From Argentina anserina (lineage: Eukaryota > Streptophyta > Magnoliopsida > Rosales > Rosaceae): a DNA stretch of 64,000 nt. A program made the position numbers and the translations under genes. The stretch spans positions 4,043,001 through 4,107,000 of the forward strand of contig NC_065875.1 in the NCBI RefSeq assembly GCF_933775445.1. The letters are read 5' to 3'. Every line of letters begins with the position of its first letter. Within the stretch, counting starts at the first letter, position 1. This document shows, piece after piece, positions 44,424-55,057 of the stretch. The notes below the pieces were generated by a model, which searched no databases, was not told where the DNA came from, and saw nothing but the letters and a program-made list of their open reading frames with translations.

Positions 44424-46797
44424 CGCACATGGCATTGTTCATCAAACAACGTGTCCTTACACACCTGAGCAGAATGGAGTTTCCGAAAGAAAAAATCGTC
44501 ATTTACTTGAAATGGCCCGGTGTATTCTCTTTAGTGCCCATATGCCTAAATACCTTTGGGGTGATGCTGTCATAACTTCTGCTCACCTCATTAATCGTCT
44601 TCCATCTCGTGTCCTTGAAGGCAAAGTTCCATATGAGGTGCTTGCATCCCATGTTTCCTTACCCTCTTTTCATAATCTTCCCGCCCGTGTTTTTGGTTGT
44701 GTTGTTTTTGTCCATCTTCCAAAACATCAGAGGTCTAAGTTGGATGCCCGAGCGGTTAAATGTGTGTTTGTTGGATACGGAGGGCATCAGAAAGGGTACA
44801 GGTGCTATCATCCACCTACCAGAAAGTATTATGTCACTATGGATGTTACTTTCTTTGAGGACATGAGCTATTTCACGTCTTCTGATACTGCCCTTCAGGG
44901 GGAGATTTCATATTTTGAAGAGCTGTATCATGGAAAGGGGGAGACAAGTCAGCCAGGAGATATGGTGACAAGTTCGGTTGAGATTACTGATGATTCTGGT
45001 ATAGTCACTCCAGAGATTCAGGTACCAGAAGCTGAGAGTACAACTGCCCCTCCTGCCTCCCCTACTGTTGTTTATACCCCTGACCAACGTTCCCCTGGTA
45101 CAGAAGATCACTCATCTGAGGTTAGTAATTCTATTGGGGCTAATACTAGTGAAGCTAATAGTAGACAATATGTCTTGCCAAATAGGTCTACTCGAGGTCA
45201 GCCAACAAAAACATATGAACCTACCCTTCAGGCTAAAGCTAAGTATCCTGTGGCAAATTTTATGTCTACCAAAAGATTGTCTAAGTCATATGAATCATTT
45301 GTGAATCAAATTTCTGCTGTATCAATACCTAACAAAGTGCAGGATGCATTGGGAGATCCAAAATGGAGAAAAGCGATGGAAGAAGAGATGGAAGCATTAC
45401 AGAAGAACAACACTTGGGAGCTTGTAGCTCCACCACATGGCAAGAAGGCAGTGGGATGTCGTTGGGTGTTTACAGTAAAACATAATCAAGATGGGTCAGT
45501 AAGCCGGTATAAAGCACGCCTAGTAGCAAAAGGGTTCACCCAAACATATGGCATAGACTATGATGAGACATTTGCACCTGTTGCAAAGATGAACACTATT
45601 CGGGTATTGCTCTCTTTTGCTGCTACTTTAAACTGGTCACTTAGACAATTTGATGTTAAGAATGCATTCCTTCATGGAGAACTTACAGAAGAAGTGTATA
45701 TGGATCTTCCTCCTGGATATGTGGCAGCTTCTCCAGATAACTTTGTATGCAGATTAAGAAAGTCTTTGTATGGTCTTAAACAGTCTCCTCGTGCTTGGTT
45801 TGGAAGATTTTCACAATTCATGAAGAAAATTGGCTACAAGCAGAGTAATTCAGACCACACATTATTTCTCAGACACCAACAAGGGAAGGTAACAGTCCTA
45901 ATTATATATGTTGACGATATGGTAGTTACTGGTAATGATACTATTGAGATGGATAGTTTACAGAAGCAACTAGCTACAGAGTTTGAGATGAAAGACTTAG
46001 GAACACTCAAGTACTTCTTGGGCATTGAGGTAGCCCGAGGAAGTGATGGTATCTATCTATGTCAGAGAAAGTACATCCTTGATCTACTAACAGAGACATG
46101 TATGTTGGATTGTACTCCAATTGATACTCCTATTGAGCAGAACCATCGGTTAGCAGAGTACCCAGATCAGGTGCCTACTGACAAGACTCGTTATCAGAGG
46201 ATAGTTGGACGCCTGATTTATTTATCACATACCAGACCAGATCTTGCATATGCAATAAGTGTAGTGAGTCAGTTCATGCATAATCCCAGTATGGATCACA
46301 TGGATGTTGTTGTGAGGATTTTGAGGTACTTGAAGTCAGCTCCAGGGAGAGGAGTGATGTTTTCTAAACACAACAATATCATTGAGGTTTGTGGTTTCAC
46401 AGATGCAGACTGGGCTGGAAATATTACAGATCGGAGATCCACATTAGGGTATTTTACCTTTGTTGGGGGTAATCTTGTTACTTGGAAGAGTAAGAAACAA
46501 AAGGTGGTAGCTCGATCAAGTGCTGAAGCAGAATACAGAGGTATGGCTCAGGGAGTGTGCGAGTTGTTATGGCTTAGAAATTTGCTACAAGATTTGGGTG
46601 TTAAGCCTAAGTGTGCTATGCAGCTGTACTGTGACAACAAGGCAGCTATTGATATTTCACAGAATCCTGTACAACATGATCGTACAAAGCATGTGGAGGT
46701 TGATCGTCACTTTATAAAGGAGAAGCTAGATGCTGAGACCATTAGCTTTCCTTTTGTTCCTTCAGAAGATCAACTTGCAGATATACTCACAAAATGA
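44380..46797 (+). CDS. Copia-D integrase end, reverse transcriptase and RNase H
   Basis: Continues the polyprotein: EYVNRVFQEFFNAHGI, TPEQNGVSERKNRHLLEMAR (catalytic Glu region), MPKYLWGDAVITSAHLINRL, KCVFVGYGGHQKGYRCY. The RT palm has NNTWELVAPPHGKKAVGCRW, YKARLVAKGFTQTYGIDY, DVKNAFLHGELTEEVYMDLP, YGLKQSPRAWFGRFSQFM, and LIIYVDDMVVTG with YVDD intact. RNase H has GFTDADWAGNITDRRSTLGY, VARSSAEAEYRGMAQGVCEL, LYCDNKAAIDISQNPVQHDR and SEDQLADILTK, then TGA. All catalytic motifs look intact; the element type resembles plant Ale/Retrofit-like copia, by recollection. Confidence 0.94.
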   Translation: MGGEYVNRVFQEFFNAHGIVHQTTCPYTPEQNGVSERKNRHLLEMARCILFSAHMPKYLWGDAVITSAHLINRLPSRVLEGKVPYEVLASHVSLPSFHNLPARVFGCVVFVHLPKHQRSKLDARAVKCVFVGYGGHQKGYRCYHPPTRKYYVTMDVTFFEDMSYFTSSDTALQGEISYFEELYHGKGETSQPGDMVTSSVEITDDSGIVTPEIQVPEAESTTAPPASPTVVYTPDQRSPGTEDHSSEVSNSIGANTSEANSRQYVLPNRSTRGQPTKTYEPTLQAKAKYPVANFMSTKRLSKSYESFVNQISAVSIPNKVQDALGDPKWRKAMEEEMEALQKNNTWELVAPPHGKKAVGCRWVFTVKHNQDGSVSRYKARLVAKGFTQTYGIDYDETFAPVAKMNTIRVLLSFAATLNWSLRQFDVKNAFLHGELTEEVYMDLPPGYVAASPDNFVCRLRKSLYGLKQSPRAWFGRFSQFMKKIGYKQSNSDHTLFLRHQQGKVTVLIIYVDDMVVTGNDTIEMDSLQKQLATEFEMKDLGTLKYFLGIEVARGSDGIYLCQRKYILDLLTETCMLDCTPIDTPIEQNHRLAEYPDQVPTDKTRYQRIVGRLIYLSHTRPDLAYAISVVSQFMHNPSMDHMDVVVRILRYLKSAPGRGVMFSKHNNIIEVCGFTDADWAGNITDRRSTLGYFTFVGGNLVTWKSKKQKVVARSSAEAEYRGMAQGVCELLWLRNLLQDLGVKPKCAMQLYCDNKAAIDISQNPVQHDRTKHVEVDRHFIKEKLDAETISFPFVPSEDQLADILTK

Positions 46798-46873
46798 GTG
46801 TCTAAAAAGGTTTTTTATGACTCACTTAGCAAGTTGGGCATGGTCGATGTGTATGCACCAACTTGAGGGGGAG

Positions 46874-47040
46874 TGTTAGCATGAGTCAACATACAACAAC
46901 ACAATCTCACCAACCAAATCCCTAGCCGTATAAATTGACAAATCAATCTTTGTGTTCATACTTGATAATTGATAGTTTAGAATGTTATAAATACCTTGTA
47001 AGTACTCAATTCAATATATAAGATTGTAGCATATTCTACT
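46874..47040 (+). repeat. 3' LTR of Copia-D
   Basis: Identical to 41638-41804; preceded by the polypurine tract. Confidence 0.95.
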
Positions 47041-47079
47041 CTGTGAACCTCATGCAATCTAGTATATAAGAGAACCTCA

Positions 47080-47526
47080 TTGTCCCTAAGTACCTGCAAT
47101 GCTATCACAGAAGGCATGTATTCTTTCGCCGGCAGGCGTATTCCCGTTACCATTGAAACTGTGGTTAGCATTTCGGAGTGTTAACGCGCACGGGCCCTTA
47201 GGATCATTAACAATTTCGGTACAAAGCTAACGGTCCACTGTAAATCCAAAGACGACGATCTCGGCTTCCAAGTCCTCCCTGAAAATGGTAGCTCCTACGA
47301 ATTTCATTTCCGACCCAACATTTGGAAGTCTACACGTACTTTTCTATTGCAGCTTCGGGCGCTTGGCAAAATAAATTTTACCATTATATATATACAAGCA
47401 AGATAGTCCTTATGATTTCTGTAGTACTTGTTCCTGGATGATAAACCCAGATGGTCCCTGCTTGTTCAATTATGTAACCAACGAGTTCGACCTCTGTAAT
47501 GAGTGGAAAGAAAATAAATCAGTCTG
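47080..47526 (+). pseudogene. S-protein homologue pseudogene
   Basis: Begins with gtccctaagtacctgcaatgctatc, matching the signal-peptide region of the SPH gene at 40915, but no ATG precedes it in frame. After a broken segment it reads RIINNFGTKLTVHCKSKDDD, LGFQVLPENGSSYEFHFRPN and IWKST. A frameshift follows (GAWQNKFYHYIY in another frame), then a second shift to DSPYDFCSTCSWMINPDGPC, LFNYVTNEFDLCNEWKENKS and TGA. It retains the VHC cysteine that the intact-frame gene at 40871 lacks. The start lies just right of Copia-D, but the damage is older and unrelated to that insertion. Confidence 0.85.
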
Positions 47527-48212
47527 ATCTGATGCGCACATACATGTGTGCTCCTATGTGTTATGACACTTTTTTTTTAAGGGAATGAATTAACTTCATT
47601 AGTCAAAAGTCTTTCCACGACTACAAATGATCAAATATAAGAGATAACGGACAATCTCTTATACATGTTAATCTAGACATTGCAGGGTTTTTTGCAAACA
47701 AGCCAAGCAATATGGTGCAATTCAGTGTTTCCTTTTATATGGGAGCATGAGGACACTGAGATCGTCGTGTACAATGCATAGCAAATCAAACTTATAGCTA
47801 GATATATCATGCACCGTTATACTGTAAATACGATGTTAGTATTTAATCCCCATGCTCGTTCCTACTATGCTTTTAGTTTTTATTTATGAATTAAGATAGC
47901 TTCTGGAACTACTCTAATCTATCCTATTTTTACTTCTCGAGTTTAGGACGTGAATAACTATTGTGTTTTTACTTCTCAAATTTAGGACGTGAATCTCACT
48001 TTGATGGACATACCACACCAATACAACAACAGTAAGCAACAATCATCGCAAGGAGTATTTTCCCTCGCCGATCTCAATACTAAAAAATTGCGTCGTATAT
48101 ATACACACACCGTGCATACAAAATTTTCTTACCACTTCCACCGTTATGCATACGAGAACTAGAGCCAAAATTATTTTACTCACAACAGACGCATAGAAAG
48201 TCCATAGAAAAT

Positions 48213-48247
<35 letters not shown>

Positions 48248-48313
48248 GACAAAAAAATGAAACACAAGTCATATTGAGAAACCAAACTCAAACCCCCGGC
48301 GGTAAGGAAATCA
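47527..48313 (+). promoter_or_regulatory. Upstream region of the GT14 gene, with (GA)n tract
   Basis: No gene. A TATA-like gtatatatac lies near 48094, and a (GA)15 tract at 48215-48245 is in the probable leader. GA/CT tracts are common in plant core promoters and leaders. Confidence 0.5.
48215..48245. repeat. (GA)15 microsatellite
   Basis: Uninterrupted GA repeat about 70 bp before the GT14 start codon. Confidence 0.95.
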
Positions 48314-51300
48314 ATGTTGTCGCCGTCGTCTTCCACCATCAACCATCACACTCACAGACTCACTCTCCAAGAAGCCATGCAACACTCCGATCCCCCACCA
48401 CAACCACCACCACAACAACCACCACTACTTTCTTCCTCCTCCTCCTTCTCCTCCTCATTATTCAAAGACCACCCCACCATCTTCGCCTCCTCCCTCTTCG
48501 CCCTCCTCCTCCTCTTCATCACCCTCTCCTCCTCCCCTTACTCCTCCTCTCCTCTTCCCTCTCTCTCCTCCGCCACCCGCCCACCCGACCCTTTCCTCTT
48601 CCCTACGCGCCAGTCCCACCGCGTCGTCTACCACGACAACAACTCCTCCGATCCGACACCGCCCTCCTTAGCTTACCTCATCTCCGGCTCCAAAGGCGAC
48701 TTGGGCCCCATCGTCCGCCTCCTCCACGCCACCTACCACCCCAGAAACCAGTACCTCCTCCACCTCGATCGCTTTGCTTCCGACTCTGACCGTGACAAGT
48801 TGGCCCTCAAGGTCATATCAGAACCCATCTTCAGAGCCGCTCAGAATGTCCACCTCATCGGTAAAGCTGACATTGTCTACCCCAAAGGCTCTTCTCCCAT
48901 CTCGTTCACTCTCCACGGCGCGTCGATCTTGCTAAGGTTGTCGGCCAACTGGGACTGGTTCATTAGCCTCACTGTTAATGACTACCCACTTCTCAACCAA
49001 GACGGTAATGGCTTCATTTGGTTGGAGTTAGTTTGTTGATTTTGTTGTGTTTTCTAAGGTTGTTTATCTGATGTTGGTGTTTCTGGGTTTGTGTAGATCT
49101 TCTTCACATTATGTCGTTTCTGCCTAAGGATCTCAACTTCGTGAACCATTCGAGTTACATTGGCTGGAAAGAGTAAGTGGTATTTTGTGTTTATTGATGT
49201 TGTATATGTTGTTTTTGTGTTTTGTTGGGTTATTGGAATGTTGTGGTGGATTGGATGATCAAGTGTGTGGGGGTGGTGGTTTACAGGGCTAAGAGATTGA
49301 AGCCGGTTATTGTTGATCCGGGGCTGTATCGGTCTGAACCAAATGTGATGTTCTATGCAGCACAGAAGAGGGTGTTGCCTAATGCTTACCGATTGTTTAC
49401 AGGTTGGTTTGTTTTTATTGCTTAGTTGCTGCTCAATTTTATTGGTTTACTTCGATTGGCTTAGAAATAGTGGTACTTTGGATGTAATATTGCCTAGTTT
49501 GTAACTACCAATTGCGTATGTCACGTAGTGAGCAAACGTCACTGTTTAATCTAAGTTATCCATGCCGAAAGTTACAAGGGATTTAGTCATCTATGATTCA
49601 ATTACTTGATTAATTAGTAGCCTAATTTGGTTTGTTGAACACATTTAAATGGACATTGAAATGATGATGCTATTGCGTATGCTGTAAATTGGTAGACTTT
49701 TAGAATTTGTGTGATTAGACTACATTAGCAGTCCCAGTGATCTTATTATCCTCATGTAGTCTCTTTCCCTTTGTTGATGAGTAGTATCACTATGTAGTGG
49801 AGACATAAACCAGCCCAAGAGGGTCAGGCCGTATAGGGTGGTTCAGTTAACTAAATATCAACTGATAAGACCTTTTTTTTTTAACATGAACCTCATCAAG
49901 CATTATTTGATTTCTGCAATTGTTTAGGCTTGTGCTTTTAATGTGGTTCTGTACCGGCTACTATGACAACTGTTGGTGGCAAAGTGGAAAGTTACCACCT
50001 TTCATGTTTGTTTTTACACACTCAATAATAGTGCCAACATTGTTGAGGAAAGTGTTCTCAGTCTAGTGGTTTAAGAGCCAATGTAATCTTAAGTAATCTT
50101 AATCACTCTAACAGAATTCTGGAGTGCCCGTCGTCTGAACCATGCAGTGTGGAGTGTCTGAGTTTTCGCCCTGGTTATATCCATCAATGATACATGTGCG
50201 GATGCAGACCTAAAACTAGTCTAGTTATGAGTTACAGCATCTCATTTGTCACTTTTAACTGCTAGTGTAGTAATTTATCTTTGAAATTATAAACAATTCC
50301 AACAAACCTGATATAAGCTCTAGCTGCTGATACATTTCTTCCAGAGTAAATTAGTCTGTGTTCTAGATATAAAGGATTTTGTATTCTTTCTCTTTAGGGG
50401 AGGGGATCTAAGTATGCATTGTTGTCCTGCAAGAAAAAGCTGCTCTGCACATTATGTCATTATGGGTCAACTGCTAAGAGTCTAAAATGTCTTTAACTAT
50501 AGAGTGATGGAAATAATCACAATACAATTTTTGTTGTTGGAAATGATTATTGTTAGCATAATCTTTTCAGTTTGATCCATTAAAATGAAATTTGAAAGTG
50601 TAAACTATTAGACTGTGATTAGACTACATCATGTTTATGACAAAGCTGGAAAGGAAACCCCTTTCATATTGTTTTTCATATGTCATTAGTGCCAATTATA
50701 TCGAGGAAAATGTCTTAGTCTAGTCGTTCAAATCCAAAGTAACCTCAAGGGAGGAGGAACAAAAGTGTTAGTTCTGGATAACCAATCATCTGAATTATGA
50801 AGAGTAGAATTCCGAGTATTTGGTTGTGAAATACTTTTATATCAATCAATTAAATATGTGCAGATGAAGACCTAAAACCACTCTAATTGTAGTTCCCTTA
50901 TAGCATACCCTATATGCCACTACTGCTAGTTTAGTAACTTGAGTTGATATTTGCTTAGAAGTTTATTTAAAAATACCAATTGAGTATGTTACACAATGAA
51001 ATTAATTAGTGAGCGAACATCAATAACAAACCTGGATTATCTGGTCAAGTGTTTCTAGGGATTTATTTATCTATTGTTCTATATTTCTTGAGTAGTGAGC
51101 AGCTTAATCTTGTAATCTGGTCATCTTAACACATTAAGTTGACCTTTGAAATGATGTTGCTACTGAGTAAGCTCTAATGCTGTAGACTTTTAGAATTGTG
51201 TGATTAGACTACATTATGTTTGTGGCGAAGTAGAAGGGAAGGACCTTTTCTGTTTGTTTTCCAGTGTCATTAGTGCTAACAATGTTGAGGGAGATGTTAG

Positions 51301-52844
51301 TGTCTAGCTGTTTAGGAACCAAAATAATCTTGAGGAACAAATGCTTACCTTTGGGATGCCAGTCTGAGTTTTTGTTTCTGGATTATTTGTTATATCCATT
51401 GATGATACATGTGCTGATGCAGACCTAAAAGAAATCTAGTTCTAAGTTCCCTTATAGCGTATCCCATATGCTACTTTAAGTGCTAGTTTGGCAACTTATG
51501 TTTGAAATAATAAAAAATTGCAACGAACCCTGATATAATACCTAGCTGTTGATAGCTTATTCATACTTCTGATATGCTTGTGCGCTCCTCTCATTAATGT
51601 AAGTTAGTCTATGGTCTAGAAGAGGGATTCTGGATTCTCTATTTCTAAGGGAGGCAATCTAAGCATTGTTGTACTGCAACAAAAAGCTGCTTTGCACAGT
51701 TTGTTATTATGATTCTAACTATAAGAGTGATGGAATTGATTACCATATAATTTCTCGATGTACTGATGATTTTTGCACAAAATGTCTACTTGGTGTCCAT
51801 TGTCTTTCAGTTGATCATCCACATTTGGCATTGAAGATTGTTCTGGCATTATTACTACTTTTCTGTGCCTTGGAGAGTGGATTGACTTTTGATCTTGATA
51901 AATTTTGTGATTGAAGTATAACCTAAGCAGTGTGGTTGATGTAAGTATCTAATATTCTTTAACTAACTATATGCTTTTCTACAGAAGAGTGTTGCCTATA
52001 TGAGTTGCATGCCACTATTTGGAGTTTGATAGATACAAAATTACTTGTCTATATAGTGATTAATACACTCGTTTGACTTCACTGACTGGTATTCAACCTT
52101 TGGGCCTTGAACCAATTGATATATTCCAGTTGTGGGTACCATGAGCTATCCCCATGTAGTAATTGTTATGATATACAGTTGACTAGTAATTGCTCTGCGA
52201 AACTTGCATGCTATTTTCCTTGTTCTCCTTATCATATGGGTTTGATTTTGATATATTGGTGGTTGCACTTGCTCATGGACAGATAAAATTTTGCCAAACT
52301 AATTCTTTTTGATGATCTTTTTTGTGTAGGTGCTTCATTTAATATATTAAGTCGTAACTTTATGGAGTTTTGCATTGTTGGCATTGATAACCTCCCACGG
52401 ACTCTGTTGATGTATTTTGCAAACACAGCGTCGTCCCTTTCTGACTACTTCCCTACCGTTATTTGCAACTCCCGGCAGTTCAATAAAACAATCTTAAACC
52501 ATAATTTACTATATGCCAATGGTGACACACCCCTTAAAGAGAAGCCACCGCCACACAATTCCAATGATTTTGATGTTATGGTTCAGAATGGAGCTGCCTT
52601 TGCCACAGGATTTCGATCAGATGATCCAATACTTGACCGTATAGACAGAGAAATTTTGAAACGCCATTGGGGAAAAGTTGTGCCTGGTGGTTGGTGTTTA
52701 GGTGGGTTTGGAAATGACACTTGCTCAGTTTGGGGAGATGCTGATATTTTGAGGCCTAGTCCTAGAGCAAGATCACTTGAGAAACTGTTAGTTGGTTTGC
52801 TCTCAAATGGTACATTTCATTCCCGCCAATGTATATACGAGTAA
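48314..52844 (+). CDS. GT14 family glycosyltransferase (beta-glucuronosyltransferase-like)
   Basis: Four exons: 48314-49004, 49097-49172, 49287-49402 and 52330-52844, all with GT-AG introns; total 1398 nt, 465 residues, close to Arabidopsis GlcAT14 proteins. The N-terminus is cytosolic and Pro/Ser-rich, then residues about 52-75 (HPTIFASSLFALLLLFITLS) form a signal anchor of a type II Golgi protein. Catalytic-domain landmarks: LAYLISGSKGDLGPIVRLL, YLLHLDRFASDSDR, WDWFISLTVNDYPLLNQDD, FVNHSSYIGWKE, RLKPVIVDPGLY, CIVGIDNLPRTLLMYFAN and GGWCLGGFGNDTCSVWGD. Relatives transfer glucuronic acid to arabinogalactan-protein glycans. I infer orthology to the At3g24040 type because of the neighbouring thiazole kinase and dirigent genes. 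An upstream Met was chosen as the first in the open frame; MQHSDPPP 20 codons later is an alternative. Confidence 0.93.
49500..51740 (+). repeat. Diverged tandem duplications inside intron 3 of the GT14 gene
   Basis: Long intron 3 (49403-52329) contains the same word order two to three times: taccaattg(c/a)gtatgt at 49506 and 50974; gacttttagaatt(t)gtgtgattagactacat at 49696 and 51186, with the latter part also near 50614; gcagacctaaaa at 50205 and 51420 (variant at 50865); cctgatataa...tagctg at 50308 and 51530; aaaaagctgct at 50432 and 51678. The main period is about 1.2-1.5 kb, with a partial middle copy. No known transposon is recognised. Confidence 0.8.
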
Positions 52845-53879
52845 TCTTGGTTCAGTAGGTTGCCCTTTCACCATTTGGAATATCTTGGCAGAAGATTACC
52901 TGCTATGGGCATATGCTTTCTAGAACACTAGGTCTATTTAGTTCAGTTTAAGATTGTTGTAAAATGTATCATTGTGCCGCTAGAGTTGACCAACTTCCAG
53001 TTGTACGAGTGATCTTTCATTCTTTTCCACTTGCCCTCCACCCCATTGTTTACAGGAATAACAGGATCATACTGTGTTGAGAAACGGATGATTTGAGGAA
53101 GTTTGCATTTCTCTTGCACACGTCAGAGTTGAAATAAATGACATAACACCTTTTGAACTTGATGTGAGCTCAGAGCTCCAAGTCTGCTGTACTTGGTGGT
53201 GTAACGGAAGTGCCAGTGCTTAGAGTTGTGTGTTCTGAATAATTGTTAACAAGACTTTTTGCATACGTCAATATAGCCTTTGTGTTGGTTCTTTTTTTTT
53301 TTTTTGAATAGGTTATTGGTTCTAGTTCTATACATAACTTCAAGAATTAAGGTCATGAAGACTTGAAGTTTCCCCCATTTGTCCTATTCCACTTAGCACT
53401 GTTGCTGCCCGTGATAGACCTTGTGGTGAGCGAGGTTGTCCTTAATAATAACTGGAGATGGCCTTCTCTATCTCTGAGTTGTTGGAGATTCGAATTTCTT
53501 AGACCCAAATCATTCCTAATTGTGAGGTTGCTGATGTAGAAATTGGACTGATCAAATGGGCTATCTTCAACCTCTTCCATTTGGAACGCTCTTCGCTCTT
53601 CTAGGCATAGGTTCATTGGTATGGTGTAGTTTGATTTGGTAGTTGTGTTCCCATATGGAACTTCATAGATTAGAGAAGATTATCAACCAAGGACCATATT
53701 AGCCTTTTATTTCATTTCATGCTATCCCTGACTATCTTTTTGCCGTCCGTGACTCGCGACCATAATCTGTGTTTATTCTTCTAGCATTTGGACTCCACAT
53801 TTGTTCCAACTGTGATGTGAATTCTCTCGGAATGATTTCATCCCAGGGGGTGCAAACTGGAGAGGTAATCCTATACCTG
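52845..53879. other. 3' flank of the GT14 gene
   Basis: 3' UTR and intergenic DNA with a T13 run at 53291-53304. A minus-strand open frame at 53353-53616 shows no domain; it may belong to the LINE remnant that follows. Confidence 0.4.
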
Positions 53880-54845
53880 TTGCGATCAGAAATTTAGCTT
53901 TGGAAGCTGTGGTGTAGGCTATTTGGCACGAGGGAAATAACCGCGGGTTCACTCATCCTCGCGTAATACTAGAATCCTGATTAACTTCTCAGTTGTGCAT
54001 TCTTTAGGAGGTTTTGCTTTCTGTTCTAGTTTTGTTCCCTCTTGAGGTTGGGGTTGTTACTTTGTAAGCTTTGTTGCTACTGCCTCTCGTTGTTTGCCTA
54101 AGCTTGTTTAGAGCCCGGGCCCTTCTATACATTCACTCATTTACATAAACAAAATGTTGCAGCTGATACACTAGTTTGGCTATATACATCCTATGATTTT
54201 GGGTGGTTTTACACAGTATTTTATCTGGTTCTTACCCCAATGTACTCTGGACTGCCTCTATTAGTTAAGGTTCATGTCTAGAAATCTTGTTCTTTTATAC
54301 TTCAAACTACTCAGTAACGCAATCGTAGAGGTTTGGTTGGGAGGGTCGTCTGCTTTGGAGTTCAGGTAAGGAAACCCCATCCGACCATCTCATTGAAACA
54401 GGGAAGGCAGGCACCGTTCTAGATTGGCTTGCTTCATGCAAGTCCATAGTCTCATTCTCATTTTGCTAATGTTGATGTGGAGTCTAAAAAGAAGGAAGCT
54501 AGTAAACTTGCCTGTACGCTGATAGAGGATCACTGCTCGGCACTTCTAATCTTGGGATTAGATTGTTTGCAATTGGTTCAGGCCATGAATGGCATTGGTG
54601 AGGATCTGAGGATACATCAGACTTCAGAGATACGTAGAATGGTTGATGAGATCTTTTCTATTTTCTCTTAGCTGGTTTTATTCTCCCATGTTCATAAAGA
54701 ATCTAATATGAGAGCTCAGAAGCTCGCTGAATACGCACTAGTTTCAGGTTTCTTGGAGTGGAATGCACCTCCTGAGCTTGGAAATCTTTGATGTTTTATC
54801 TAGTTCTGAATGAATGAATGATGACGCCGTCTCTTTCAAAAACAT
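53880..54845 (+). mobile_element. LINE 3' remnant (RNase H end)
   Basis: The plus strand reads NLALEAVV-stop-AIWHEG near 53895 (end of a zf-RVT-like region), then about 54480-54790 LDCLQLVQAMNGIGEDL, EIRRMVDEIFSIFS, a stop, and FSHVHKESNMRAQKLAEYAL, the usual end of a LINE RNase H domain. The tail gacgccgtctctttcaaaaa near 54825 is typical of plant LINE 3' ends as I recall them. Several stops and frameshifts. The left boundary is uncertain and I found no target duplication. Confidence 0.6.
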
Positions 54846-55057
54846 AGCATTATAACTTGAGAAACATCATAGTACAAAGGATCCCCAAAAGCCAGTGGGG
54901 ATGATACTGATGACTGAACATAGCCACTTTTATACATTTAATTTGTTGAATATGAGCAAGTTCCTACAAACAATGCTCCACTTGTACATGCTTATCCCAT
55001 ATCTACCTCTCCAGTAACTAATACTTTGCCGTCTCGACTCATGGGCTAACCAGATTG

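Larger units (their letters stand above)
41638..47040 (+). mobile_element. Copia-D: near-intact Ty1/copia retrotransposon with identical LTRs
   Basis: 5403 bp. The 167-bp LTRs (41638-41804 and 46874-47040) are identical at every base I compared and are bounded by a perfect 5-bp duplication ctgtg (41633-41637 and 47041-47045). They start TGTTAG but end CTACT rather than CA. The perfect primer site TGGTATCAGAGC lies at 41805-41816, and gaggggga(g) at 46865-46873 is the polypurine tract. One gag-pol reading runs from 42534 to 46797, broken only by a 1-base shift in a run of eight G at 44382-44389. Identical LTRs mean insertion in the very recent past. It lies between an SPH gene and an SPH pseudogene. 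Confidence 0.96.

Noticed and set aside
48274..48789. Arg/Pro-rich open frame overlapping GT14 exon 1
   Set aside because: Shifted frame of the real exon; it does not join the later exons.
51666..51914. Open frame inside GT14 intron 3
   Set aside because: Cysteine-rich by chance, no domain, inside duplicated intron sequence.
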